From the NCBI GenBank assembly GCA_963575745.1, contig CAUYUJ010000914.1, forward strand, positions 304,290-368,289: a DNA stretch of 64,000 bases, written 5' to 3'. The first letter of the stretch is position 1, and the number at the start of each line of letters is the position of its first letter. The notes under the pieces were generated by a model. The model saw only the letters and a list, made by a program, of their open reading frames with translations. It had not been told where the DNA came from and did not search any database. Origin of the DNA: Prorocentrum cordatum (taxonomy: Eukaryota > Sar > Dinophyceae > Prorocentrales > Prorocentraceae). Made by a program: the position numbers and the translations under genes. Shown one piece after another: positions 52,207 through 63,078 of the stretch.

Positions 52207-53090
52207 TCTACTCGACGCCATCTGGGAGGCCTAGATGGGCGGTCTCCCACAGTCCGCCGTTCAAGGAGCAGGAGAACAGGCAAAACAAAAAAAGCGAGGG
52301 GACGAGCTCGGATTCGCATGCTCAGAATGGATACATACGGACGCGATAGCCAACAGTTCAAAACCGATCGAAGCCGCTGTTTGGCAGGAGACCGTCTGTG
52401 TCAGATGAACCACATCCGCGGCGACACCAGCAGCGAGTCCTCTTCAAGATGAGCAAGAACTGCGGTCGGTCCTCGCACCCATCCTTTCCACACCCATGTC
52501 GACCGCACCGCGGGGGAGAGGAGGGAGGCAGAAGAAGAGGCCGGAGCGGCCGGGGGGAGGGAGGGGAAAGAGAGGGAGGGGGAGGGGTGTGCGGGAGGCG
52601 AGGGGAATACGGGGCCGAAGGAGGCGGAGGAGGGGGCAGGCGACGGAGGCGCAGGAGGCCAGGATGCCGTTGGGCTGTGTTGGGCTGTGTTAGGCTGTGA
52701 GAGCGGGATTGGCGCTCGGGCCGCGGAAGCACCTCGCCACGTCCGTACTCAGCCCCCCCCTCCACAATTACTCAATATGAATACTACTCTCCCTCTCCCC
52801 CTGATGACGTCTTTTGCGTACTCGCCCCCCCCCCCCCCGCGTACTGTTTTCTTACACACACACACACACGATTCCCCGGAGTTGGGTTTCGCCTGCGTTT
52901 TTTTTTTAATGCTGCTCTCGCTGAGGCGCCGGCCTCATTTCTGCTCCCGAATCGTTCCGAATCGTGCTCCTGCTGCAGCGTGGGCCTCATTTTCGGATCG
53001 GTGTTTTGCCTCCGTCGTTCAGGATGGCGTTCTCGCCCCAGCGCGGGCTCTTTCTCGCGCGCCCATCCGCCCGCCACCACCTCGCCGCAC
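52207..53090. other. No convincing gene; GGAGGG tract
   Basis: 52500-52640 is GGAGGGG-rich. A poly-C run is at 52827-52838, a CA run at 52855-52870 and a T run at 52899-52907. No coding region is recognised. Confidence 0.5.
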
Positions 53091-53094
53091 CACG

Positions 53095-53291
53095 CCCCGC
53101 CCCGCCGCACGCACACCCACCGCCACTTCCACCCACCAACGCACGCACGCACGCACGCGCACCACCACCGCGCACCGCCACCACCACCGCACTACCCCAC
53201 CCACCACCACCACGCTACACCGCGTCAAAACCACATCACACGCGCGCACACAGCACACACGCACGCACGCACGCACGCACGCACACACGCA

Positions 53292-53323
<32 letters not shown>

Positions 53324-53325
53324 CA

Positions 53326-53373
<48 letters not shown>

Positions 53374-53560
53374 ACCACCGCCACCACCACCGCCATCACG
53401 CACGTACGCACCTGGCCCACCACCAAACCACCAAGACGCCACACCACGTCACACCACAGCACACGCGCATACACGCACACACACACCACCGCCACAACAA
53501 CCACAACCACGCACACACGCACGCACGCACGCGCACCACCACCCACTACGCACACGCGCG
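53095..53560. repeat. CACC, ACGC and CA microsatellite cluster
   Basis: CACCAC-rich 53100-53230, ACGC 53260-53310, CA 53310-53372, CACCAC 53373-53395 and ACGC/CACA again to 53540. Translations are His/Thr/Arg runs only. Confidence 0.92.
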
Positions 53561-53639
53561 CGGAGCCACAGGTCCGCTACGACACGCGTCCGCGGATAGA
53601 GAAAATCAGCGCCATGGTAAGGGATGGGAGGGAGGGGTA

Positions 53640-54424
53640 GGATGTCAGATGTTGACGCGAGCGCACCTACCTTGTCCACCTCCCCCTCCCCCTCCCCCTC
53701 CCCCTTCTCCTCCTCCTCCTCCTCCTCCTCCTCCTCCTGCTCCTCCTCCTCCTCCTCCACGTCCTGGCGTGTCGTCGTCTGGTCTCTGGGTCAACCTCGG
53801 GCCCCTGGCGGCCGCTCGGGACGATCGGGGCAGCGCTGGACGCCTCTCGGCGAGGCGCAGCTGCTGGAACGCACCCCGAAGCACGAAGGCCGCCAGGCAT
53901 CGACGAGAGAGCCCGAAAACCGCAGTCACTCAAGGCAGAGAGGGAGGGCGCAAGATCGGATCGGATCGGATCGACTCGGCATTGCGTGCGTCGCGTGACG
54001 TGGAAACATGTGCACACCGTGAGGTACTGTGTGCGCACCTCCTACGAGGAGGCAGGCGTTGGGAGGGAGGAGTCTCTGTCTCTGCCTTCCTGGAGCACTC
54101 GGCCCCGTGCCCTTCTGCCGTCCTGCCGCTGTGCTTGGGCTACAGTCGGGGTCGTTTTGCTGCTCTTGCCCAGCGCGGTCTAGCTGCACGAGGCTGGCCG
54201 CCTTTCTCTTCTGCCCGAGCTTGTGGAAGAAAGAGCAGGGAGGAGGCAGGCAGAAGGAGGAGAGGCCACCAGGAGGAGGTCGCAGTGGAGAGGAGGAGCG
54301 CCAGCGCCCGCGGAGCTTGGCCGCTGCGCCGCCGCGGCGCCGCGGCGGCATCGGCCGCGCGCGCGGGCGGCCGCGCGGTGCGCGGGCTGCCCCTGCGCGC
54401 GGCGCCGCCGCGGCCGTGCATTAA
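53640..54424. other. CCTCCT tract then GC-rich sequence, no gene
   Basis: 53680-53760 is CCTCCT. 54360-54420 is GCGCGG-rich. Open frames overlap on both strands with no domain. Confidence 0.5.
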
Positions 54425-54598
54425 CTGACGAACCGCCGCGCCTCCCCTGTGGCGCTGAGCACAGTGAGTGCATTGAATCGGGAACCATTGGAGAAAGAAT
54501 CGAGGGTCTCGAATTGGCGGGACACCAAATGAGGCTTGGTCATGGATGCAATCGTCGCCCTCGTCAGAGAAGGAATCCTCCAGGGTCTGAGGCTCCAT
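54425..54598 (-). CDS. Possible N-terminal exon, doubtful
   Basis: An ATG at 54598 starts about 58 codons with ordinary protein composition, including MEPQTLEDSFSDEGDDC and PPIRDPRFFLQWFPIQC. Beyond that the frame (open to 54140) becomes Arg/Ala-rich repeat translation. It may be a first exon followed by an intron, or chance. No family is recognised. Confidence 0.22.
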
Positions 54599-54604
54599 GA
54601 GCGT

Positions 54605-55135
54605 TAAGTGATCGAGGGCAGGTATCTTCGCGCTGCGTCTTCGCGCTCTCGCGCCGTCCCCCCTCTAGACAGGATGAGGGCCTCGCACCTCGATCCGAAA
54701 TCGCCCAGACCGCGAGCGCGAAGCGCGACGAACTTGGCACCTTCGTGGTAGCCCCAGGAAATCGGGGAGCCATAAAAGGGAGCGGGAGAAACGTGCACCT
54801 TTCGTGCAGCTTGTGGGCCCCATGGGGGCACTTCTAGGGCACAAGAGGTGAATATCTCGTCCCATGTATCGCACCCCCGTTGCTGGACGCCCGATCCCCT
54901 CCTCCCCCCAGACATCCAGAGTCTGGATAACATATCAAAATATCTACATCTGTATATCAAAAGATGAATCGTTTTCAGCCTCTCGGGGCCCTCACCGGGC
55001 CTCGTGATCGTCAATAAAAAAAACGACTCGAACAAAAAACAAATCCCGGGGAAGTGGTCGAGAGGCCAGGGCCCGTGTCTCGAAGATATAGATACTCCAG
55101 ATGTCTGGCCTTTCTCGTCCCTGCGCATCGTGCTC
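54605..55135. other. No convincing gene; dispersed repeat F, copy 3
   Basis: 54975-55095 resembles 32798-32910 (CGTCAATAAAA.AACGACTCG, AAATCCCGGGGAAGTGGTC). Confidence 0.5.
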
Positions 55136-55139
55136 CCCG

Positions 55140-55455
55140 TCCCCCCCCATCCATCCTCCTCCGCCTCCTCCTCCCTCCTCCTCCGCCTCCTCCCTCCTCC
55201 TCCTCCTCCTCCTCCTCCTCCTCCTCCTCCTCCTCCGCCTCATGCTCTATCCTCCGCCCTCCTCGCCCTGCGCATCGTGCTCTCCTACCTCGCGTTCCCT
55301 CGATCCTCCTCCTCCTCCTCCTCCTCCTCCTCCTCCGGTCCTCCTCCTCCTCCTCCTCCTCCTCCGGTCCTCCGGTCCTCCTCCTCCTCCTCCGTTCCTC
55401 CGTTCCTCCGTTCCTCCTCCTCCTCCTCCTCCTCCTCCGGTCCTCCTCCCCCTCC
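55140..55455. repeat. CCTCCT polypyrimidine tract
   Basis: About 310 bp of CTCCTC interspersed with CGTTCCTC and GGTCCTC variants. Confidence 0.9.
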
Positions 55456-55978
55456 TGAGCCCGCGGCCCCAGCACCCACCTCATTTTGTGATGGGTGTCC
55501 ACTGGGACCAGGCGTGTGAGGCAAGTCCACAGCACGCACTAAGGGAACCGCGTACAAGAAGTCTGTAAACAAACGAAGGGGGGCCACCACATTGTTTCGC
55601 CCCTCGGTGCGGCTTTGCATAGCCGGCGCACCGAGGGACAGGACAGGGCCCCCCTCCCCAACAAGTAGAACACTAAGCGGAAACAATTGCATCGCACGTC
55701 GGGGAAGACGATTTATTGGAGGAGGAGGGACAAGGAAGGAACAGGAAGAGGGAGGGGACGGGCGCGCGGCGGAGGGGCGCGAGACACCCGACCCCCCCTC
55801 CTTTGGCGCGCGCGCGCGCCCGCCCGGGGCAAGGAGCGGGGAGGAGGGGGAACTGAACCGCAAAACAATGCACCAGGACAGGCGCGCTCACCTTGCCTGT
55901 GTTTGTTCCTGGTGGCGGCCTGGCCCTGGCCAGGAATCAGCCCGGCGAGGCAGCCTGGGCGGGCCGCTCCCCGCGGGT
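55456..55978. other. 3' flank of the LINE, no gene
   Basis: GC-rich unique sequence on the downstream side of the element; no poly-A or short tandem tail was recognised as the LINE 3' end. Confidence 0.4.
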
Positions 55979-58952
55979 TCAGGCCAGCCCGGCTGCTCGG
56001 CGGCGCTGTAGCGCCAGTTGAGTTTGCACGGCGCAGCTGATGGCCTTGCAGGCACGCGTCAGCTCGCCGAGCTGTTGGTCTGCCGGCAGCGTACGCACCT
56101 GCCGCAGGAGCCACTGCCTGGCCTCACCGCCGAAGCTCCATGGGGGTTCCACCACGAATGGCGTCAGTCTGCCCCCGGGGTACCTGGCGTGTTTCTGGCG
56201 CTCGCCTCTCCTGGCGGCCTCGCCAAGCAGCGCGCCGCCGCGTGCATCGCGTCCTCGGCTGCAGGGCTGCGGACCGAGACATCGATCCAGAGGCGGCTAG
56301 CCCCGTCGTTGTACTCGACGTCCATGACCGCGCGCTCGGGGAGGTCCGCGTCTGGCGGATTCGCTGGCCGCCGGCGGAGGGCCCGGTCCCAAGCTGGCAC
56401 CCGTTGCTCCGTCAGCGGCTCTTGGTGCAGCCAGCGGCGGACCAGGCCAGCTTCCGCGTTCTCGAGGCTGCTGTGGCGGCTTTCCACGCCGCCGCCCAGG
56501 GCGCAGGTGGCCGCGTGCGTGCCTTGCTCGTCCAGCGGCCGGCCGCAGGGAGCGCCGCGGGCTCCCTCGGCGGCAGGGCGGTTCTGGTCTGGAGCTCTGC
56601 CCGCGCACGCTCAGGACTAGGGAGGTGCGCGCGAGCACGGAGTCCTGCGGCCCAAGGCACATCTTCCATCGAGCACGCGGGATCGCTCGGGTAACCGAGC
56701 AACCCCGCGGCCCCTGGCCCCCCAGCCCCCAGGAGCGTCGCCCGCTCGTGGCTGTGCAAACGCTGCCGCAGGGAAGCGTGGGTTTTCTTTTGCACAGCTT
56801 GCACGAGGGCGCTCTGCTTCGCCAGGTGCTGCAGGGCGTCCAGCACGGAAGCGTCCGGCGCGGGGCCCTCGCCCTGGAAGGAGAGTTCTGTCCGCGCGTC
56901 GGAGAGAGCTTCGCCGAGGCGCGGCGCCGCGCCCAGGAGCTCGAGCAGGGAGTCGGCGCCGAGATCCGCGGCCACGCTGGACACGCGCGCGCCCCACTCA
57001 GCCCAGAAGGCCGCGGCTCGTCGCGCAGTGGCCCACTGCAGCCCCGCGCCAGAGAGCTTGAGGGGGAGGCCGAGGATCTCCCGCGCAGCGGCGTCCAGGG
57101 GCCGCCCGGCGAGCTCCTCCCAATAGCCTGCCAGCGTGGCGTCGTAGCGAGCCGCCTCTGCCTCGCCCGCCAGCTGCGCGCGCAGGGCGCGCTGGCTCGA
57201 GGCGCCCGCGCAGGTGCGCAGCAAACTCCCAACTGCCTGCAGCGACAGGCCGTGCTCGCCAACCGTGCGCTTCCCGAGCGGCCAGAGGGCGTTCCAGAGC
57301 TGCGTCAGGCGCCCGGCCGACTGCTCAAGGCCGCTGGTCTGGCCCCGCTCGAAGGGCGCGTCGGCCACGTCGCCCCGCGCCCGCAGGTGCGCTCCGAGCA
57401 CGGGGATGGCTGGCACGGAGTGCGCGCGCAGCTCAGGGCGCGCGGCCTGCGGCCCAGACGGAGACCACACCTGCGTCTTCCTGGCGTTGAGTTCCAGCCC
57501 GAGGGGCTCCAGGAGCTCTCCCAAGCGGCGGAATGCGGCCGTGGCGAGCTGCGCCGGGAGCACCAGGTAGTAGATCACGTCTGGGTCCTGCCGCGAGAGC
57601 TCGCCCAGCAGCTGGCAGAGCGCCGCTCTCTGGACGACCGAGAAGGCAGCTGGCGCCAGGGGGCCCCCCTGGTCAGAACCGAGGGTGCTCTCGACTTCCT
57701 CGAAGCTGCCCGCTGCGTCCCGCCAGAGGTGCTTGGTGGACCCGGAGGACCACTTGTCAAGCACCCACGCGATCTCCGGCACGTGGACAGCCGTGGCCTG
57801 GATGGCTGGGTCTCGCCGCAAGCGCTGGAAGGCCGCCATTGATGTCCACCTTGCTGAACACCATCCCTGGGAGAGCGTCGGACTGGGTCTGCAGCTGCTT
57901 GACTACCAGGTCGGTCCCGCACCTCCGGTCTACTTCGTTCTGGTGGGGGCCCGCCGCCTGTCGGAGCCTCCTTTCTGGACCCGGGCCAGCGCACGCCGAG
58001 CCTCCTCAGGCTGCCCCCCACGAGCAGTGGGCGGACATCGCCGTTGCCCTTGTCCAAGACAACCCTGCACCTCGTCCGAAAGTTCTGGGTCAGGGGCGGA
58101 CCCGGCAGTGCTGGCCTCTGCTGGGGCAGCGGGGAAGGCAGCGCGCGCCTTCTCCAGCGTGGTGCGGCTGCGCGGTGCGAGCGGGGTACCCCGCGCGGCC
58201 CCAAGGGCTCGTCCTTCTTCGCCCGCTGCGGCCAGAGTGTGGGCCCGGCGTGCATTTCGCTTTTGCTCGTCCGCCTGGTCCCGCTTGACGGCCTTGGCCG
58301 GGGGCGCGGACCTTCCAGCGGCGTCTCCCCACAGCGCGCCCCACTGGCCTCCCCACCACCACGCCAGACGCTCTTCCAGAGCCTCGGCGTTGGTGGCCTG
58401 CCCGGCCGGCTGTGCAGTGAGCAGCGCGTCGAAGAGGAGGAGCGCCTTCCACTCCTTTTCTGAATCCCTCCTCACGGCCGCCGCCGCCAGCACCTCCAGC
58501 ACCTTGAGGCAGGCGGTCACGAAAGCGCCTCGGAAGCGATCCGGCACCTGCACGAAGGTCGGGGTGCCGATGCGCACGGCCGCGGGCCACGGGAGGCGTT
58601 CCCACCACCCACGGTCAGGGAGCACGCCGCTGTCCCAGTCTGGGTGTAGTGGCGGCGGCACTGGGTTTGCCTCTCCTTCCCGCGGCTGCCGCTGCAGCCG
58701 TTGCGCCGGCGGCCGAGCCAGGGCGGCCTGCGCGGCCTGCACGTGCTTTTCTGTGGCATTTGCGCTGGGGGAGCTCCTCCGGTCCTCCTCCTCCTCGTGC
58801 TCCTTCTCCTGCTCCTTCTCCTCCTCCGCCTGCTCCTCCGCCTGCTCCCCCTCCTCCTCCTCCTCCTCCTCCTCCTCCTCCTCCTCCTCCTCCTCCTCCT
58901 CCTCCTCCTCCTCTTCTCCTCCTCTAAAAGCCTGGCGTTGCATGTTCTTCAC
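55979..58952 (-). mobile_element. Degenerate LINE (non-LTR retrotransposon) with RT and restriction-like C-terminal domain
   Basis: Minus strand, spread over several frames. Around 58035-57995: DVRPLLVGGSLRRL, an early RT block. Around 57865-57838: GMVFSKVDIN, RT motif A, with a one-base frameshift just after it. The next frame (57839-56412) gives AFQRLRRDPA, motif B SDQGGPLAP (about 57681-57653), DPDVIYYLVLP where YLDD motif C should be, LGLELNARKTQVW, and the thumb-like block LPLKLSGAGLQWATARRAAAF. Around 56350-56300: VMDVEYNDG and LWIDVSVRSP, then RYPGGRLTPFVVEPPWSF near 56190-56130; this resembles the restriction-like endonuclease tail of R2-type LINEs. It ends at TGA 55981-55979. The loss of the catalytic Asp pair and at least four frameshifts make it dead. 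Confidence 0.75.
58770..58952. repeat. CCTCCT tract at the LINE 5' side
   Basis: 58790-58925 is CTCCTC on plus, giving a poly-Glu N-terminus in the minus-strand frame 58952-57930. Whether it belongs to the element is unclear. Confidence 0.85.
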
Positions 58953-60112
58953 AGCGGCCGTTTTCGCCCAGTGTCGGGCCCCAGGACCCTCAGAGAGATG
59001 GGGTCTAGCGCTCCGGTCGTGATGTGTTGCGATATTGTATTTTTTGCAACGTCGGATCTCAGGGTCCTGCCTTCTCGTCCTGCGCCTCGTTCTCCCCTCC
59101 CCCCTCCATCCTCCGCCTCTGCCTTCTGCTCCCTCCCTTCTCCCTCCCCCCCCTCCCCCGCCCTCCCTCCCTCCAGGATTCGTCCTCTGCCTCCTCTTCG
59201 TCGTCCCTCCTCCCTCCGCCTATCATCGTCCTTCAAGGGTGTTGGCTGCGGCACCACCCGCCAGCCCAGCACGCGATGATGGAACTGACGCAGCGCCATC
59301 ATCGCGCGCACCAGCGAAGACGTCAGCTCGATTACTGAGCCGACGTCCTCGCCGGGGCTCGCGCGCTCCGCCTTCCGAGGGGGGGCGACACGGGGGCGGG
59401 GACTGGCTCGAGGGGGGGGGGGGGAAGCATCAAACTCAAGGGGCCCTGGGACACACAAATAAATACACACGAATAGCAGGATTCCCAATACTTCCGCATA
59501 TTTTCTTTGTTTTTGTCTTCCCCCCCACTTCCCATATTTTCCCTCCTGACAAACGTGGAGCCGGTGGCACATCGCAGACGGATCGGCGGCAGGCCCTGGA
59601 TAGCGGAACCGTGCGCCCGTGGGCGGGGTGGCGGGCCCAGCTCCATTCCTCGCGCTCCTCCCTGCCTCGCCCGCTGCGCCGCCGCCGCCGGGCTCAGGTG
59701 GAGAAGTCGGCGCCCTCGTCGGCCGCGTCCTGCGCGGCGAACATCTCGCCCCCGCAGCACACGTCGATGATGCACTCTTTCTCGGGTATGCCGTTCCTGG
59801 GGGAGTGCGGCCGGGAGCTCGTGCTCAGCGTGTCGCGGCGGCGGCCCTGGCGACACGGTGTGCCCTGCAGGCGGGATGCGCGTCGCTCCGCTGCACGGGG
59901 CGGGAGGCTGGGAAACGCTCGGGACGCTGGCGCTCGGGGACCGAGACGCGGCTGGCGTGTCGCGCCGAGGCGTGGTGGGCCAGAACCGGCGGCGCGACAC
60001 GCCAAGCAGAAACTGCCTGGCCGTGGCGGCCGAAGGCCCCAAACAGCTCCTAATACGCAATGCGCAACACGTAGCGTATTGAGACGGGGCTCAACACGTG
60101 GACTGGGGGCGC
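58953..60112. other. No convincing gene
   Basis: 59090-59235 is CTCC-rich. GC-rich open frames on both strands (59332-60060) lack domains. Sequence at 60050-60090 repeats the GTAGCGTATTGA phrase found in the following repeat pair. Confidence 0.45.
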
Positions 60113-60250
60113 AGGTCTGACGCGATGCGTTCGGCAAGGCGTGGGCCAATACGTTGCGCCAACACGCAGCGTATTGACTCACGGACGCGTTTTGAGCACG
60201 GCAGGTGTTGCGCTTCATGGCGGGCGTACTCAGGCAGCTAAGGTCGGGGG
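60113..60250. repeat. 138-bp direct repeat, copy 1
   Basis: AGGTCTGACGCGATG through AACACGCAGCGTATTGACTC to GGCAGCTAAGGTCGGG; copy 2 is at 60436-60572. Confidence 0.85.
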
Positions 60251-60265
60251 CCTCGGTGGGTGGTC

Positions 60266-60434
60266 CAGTCGGCCCGTATCATGAGGATGCGCGATAAGGA
60301 TGCAAGGGCCAAGGCCATGTCGACACTTTGCGGGCGGGGCGCGGCCAGCGAGAGCGGCCAAGGATGGGTCAAGGAGGCAAGGACGCAAGAATACCCTTGA
60401 TAAGGCCGCCCATCCTTGCTATGCGGGTTGACTG
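60266..60434. mobile_element. MITE family C, Tc1/mariner-like, copy 2
   Basis: 169 bp. The right end GCGGGTTGACTG abuts TA as in copy 1; the left end CAGTCGGCCCGTATCATGAG is mutated and no longer preceded by TA. The interior shares GATAAGGATGCAAGGGCC and CGCAAGAATACCC-like segments with copy 1. Confidence 0.75.
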
Positions 60435-60435
60435 T

Positions 60436-60572
60436 AGGTCTGACGCGATGTGTTTGCCAAAACGTGGGCCAATGCGCTGAACCAACACGCAACGTATTGA
60501 CACGGACGCTCTGAGCACGGTACGTGTTGCGTTTCAAGGCGGGCGTATGGAGGCAGCTAAGGTAAGGTCGGG
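60436..60572. repeat. 138-bp direct repeat, copy 2
   Basis: Same landmarks as 60113-60250, about 85 percent similar by eye, directly after the MITE. Confidence 0.85.
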
Positions 60573-60760
60573 CATGTCCATCTACAGGCGGACTTTGGAA
60601 GACAATTCAAAACTGACAAAAGATACATTAACATTCGCAAAAACAATAGATGAATCCGCCGACCCCTTGTGGGTCTCTAGGCTTGTGAGATAGTTCCCCC
60701 CCCCTAACCCCCCCCTGGGACCCCAAACCGGAGATTTGACCCCCCCCCCCCGGGCCGCAG
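60573..60760. other. Unique sequence
   Basis: Nothing recognisable apart from poly-C runs near 60697-60750. Confidence 0.4.
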
Positions 60761-61880
60761 ACGAGCGCACCACGGGGCTCTTTTGGGCCCAAAAGGGGAT
60801 CAAGACGGGCCAAGAAGGCCCCAAGACTCCTCCAAGACGGCTCACGAGAGCTCCGAGGCGCCAAACGAGCGCTCCCAGACGCCCAAGATGCCCCCAAGAC
60901 GAGCCTAGAGGCCTCCAAGACGGCCCAAGAGGCCTCCAAGAGCAGTCCTCAGAAGGGCCGAAGCGCCGAAAATCGTCAAATTCCTATGGGAAAACGTACA
61001 TTTTGATCATATACTACTTCTCGGCCTTCACGGCGTTGAAGACGGTCCCAGAGCACCCCAAGACCGCCCCGAGAGGCCCCCAAGAAGCGCCCAAGTCGGC
61101 CCAAGAGGGCGCCAAGACGGCCCAAGAGGCCCCCAAGACAGCCCAAGAAGGCCCCAAGACGGCCCCAAGAGGTGCCCAAGAGGGGGAGCCCGAACCGACA
61201 ATCCGAGCCTTCCGCTCCAAGACGGCCCCAGAAGGCCCCAAGAGGCCCCAAGAGGCCCCCAAGACGCCCACAAGAGGCCCCAAGAGGCCCCCAAGAGGCT
61301 CCAAAACGGCCTCAAAACGGCCCCCAAGAGGCTTCGAAACTGCCTCCAAGAGTCCCGCGAGAAGCCCCCCAAGAGATCCCAACGATCACCGCACAAGTCT
61401 CATATCAACAACCCAGGCACGGTGGCGGGGTTGCGTTTGCGCACAAAAAAGGATTCGCGCTCTCGAGGCCAAGATTGCTCCAAAACGGCCCAGGATGGCT
61501 CCAAAACGGCCCAAGATGGCTCCAACACGGCCCAAGAACGTTCGAAGACGGCCCAAAATGGCCTCAAGATGGCCTACAAGGCTTTCACTATCGCCCACGA
61601 AGTCTCCAAGAAGATCCCCAGGACATCTGAAAGAGGCGCACATTACGTATTTCATTACATTTCCATTGCGTTGTTGAACATGTTTGCAATTGTTGCCTTT
61701 CCCGGCTTCCGTCGGCTCACGTAGCCCAAAGAGCCTCCAAGATCGCCCCACGGCGCCCCAAGAGGGCCTCAAGACGGCCCCAGAGAATCCCAACACGGCC
61801 CAGGACGCCTCCCAATTCGGCCTAAGACGACCCCACGACGGCAAAACCTGTCTCCAAATTGGTCCCAAGCTGGTGCAAGA
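60760..61880. repeat. CCAAGAGGCCCC-type array (reverse orientation of GGGCCTCTTGG)
   Basis: Dense degenerate units of CCCAAGAGGCC, CCAAGACGGCCC at 60770-60960, 61040-61380, 61450-61600 and 61725-61880. AT-richer breaks lie at 60960-61030 and 61620-61720. Only Lys/Pro/Arg shadow frames. Confidence 0.85.
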
Positions 61881-61919
61881 CGCCTCTAACCCCAAACCCA
61901 TAACCCAGAGCCTTGTTTC

Positions 61920-62230
61920 TGTGTCCCCTTCCTCCTCTCCTCCTCCTCCTCCTCCTCCACCTCGGCCGCCAGGTGGGTTCAAAACTGCTTTCCAGAGGTC
62001 CCCGAGAGGCGTGCCGCGAGATCCCTATACACATACAAAAAGCCTCTAACCAATAGCACATATCCCAGAGTTTCGTCTCTGTGTCCCCGTCCTCCCCCTC
62101 TCCTCCTCCTCCTCCACCTCCTCCTCGCCCACTCCTCCTCTTCCTCCCCCGCCTCCTCCTCTTCCTCCCCGATTCTTCTCCCCCCATCCTCCGCCTCACC
62201 CCCCATCCCTCTCTCCCCCTCCCCCTGTCC
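61920..62230. repeat. Pair of CTCCTCCTCC blocks in a local duplication
   Basis: AACC.ATA.CCCAGAG..T.GT.TCTGTGTCCCC followed by CTCCTC occurs at 61896-61960 and 62048-62130, a local two-copy duplication. Confidence 0.75.
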
Positions 62231-62259
62231 TCCCCCGCACGCGCGCCCCCGATTGGGCA

Positions 62260-62430
62260 TCATTTGCAGGTCTTGCATATCAGGGTGCCCTTTTTTGCAT
62301 CGCGTGCGACGTTGGCAGGGTTCCCGGAGAACGCCGACGTCGGTAGTCTTCTCTTGCACGCGCCGCCGCACTGATACGCCTGGCAACTGCGGGCTGTGAA
62401 CCCGAGGTTCCGGCAAGACCGCCAAGATGA
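62260..62430 (-). pseudogene. Remnant of a Cys-rich zinc domain like the Helitron tail
   Basis: The minus-strand frame ending at TGA 62262-62260 reads SWRSCRNLGFTARSC, then QAYQCGGACKRRLPTSAFSG, then KKGTLICKTCK. The pattern of CxxxC, Leu-Pro, Phe-Ser and a final CxxC about 25 residues later matches the modules in the Helitron C-terminal array at 4690-5600. It is open for only about 55 codons and the domain count is one, so it is a fragment of a related element or a small host domain. No neighbouring Rep or helicase sequence is present. Confidence 0.45.
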
Positions 62431-62639
62431 GGGGTCGGCGGATGTGGCGTAAGCCTATAGAATCGTCCCCTGACTCTTTTCAACTATGTTTGAATACTCC
62501 TTCTGTGGAGGGACAGGCCCGACTTAAATCTGAGGTCGGGGTGCCACGGTGGGGGGTTCACGATGAGGGGCCACGACGGGGCCGTTAGTGCAATTAGAGG
62601 GTCCGAGTCGATTTCGGAGGGATGCGGGTTGAAGGATCT

Positions 62640-62815
62640 CACCTTCTTCCTTCTCCGCCTCCTTCTCCTCCTCCTCCTGCTCCTTCTCCTGCTCCTGCTC
62701 CTCATCAATCCTGCTGCTGCTCCTCCTCCTCCTCGTTCTCCTCCTCGTTCTCCTCCTCGTTCTCCTCCTCCTCCTCCTCCTCTTCCTCCTCCTCGTTCTC
62801 ATCCTGAAGGACCTC
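62640..62815. repeat. CTCCTC polypyrimidine tract
   Basis: About 170 bp of CTCCTC with CTGCTC and GTTCTC variants. Confidence 0.9.
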
Positions 62816-62894
62816 ACGCCTTCTGCCGTCCCTGCTTCGCGCGCGAGCCTCCATGAGTTCTCCCGCCTCACCCGGACATCCCTGGAGTCGCCTA

Positions 62895-63078
62895 CCGTAG
62901 GAGCTCGACCACAAGAAACCTTCAACCGGAAACCCAGCCATGAGACCCCAGGACGTCCATTGATTTTTGGTGTGGGAGTGTCACGCTTTCCATGGCAAGA
63001 TCATCAAAAGCCAAGACACCCAGGGAACCCTGGAGGCAAGCAAGGTGTTTCTTGACATGGCCTTCCTCTGTACGTGCA
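62895..63078. repeat. Dispersed repeat D, copy 2
   Basis: Shares AGGAGCTCGACCACAAGAAA, TGATTTTTGGTGTGGGAGTG and CCCTGGAGGCAAGCA with 44240-44420. Confidence 0.8.

Noticed and set aside
56625-57842. 405-codon plus-strand ORF
   Set aside because: Antisense shadow of the GC-rich reverse transcriptase, whose motifs are on the minus strand.
60736-61677. 313-codon Lys/Pro/Arg ORF
   Set aside because: Translation of the CCAAGAGGCCC array; the opposite strand gives an equally open Trp/Gly/Leu frame.
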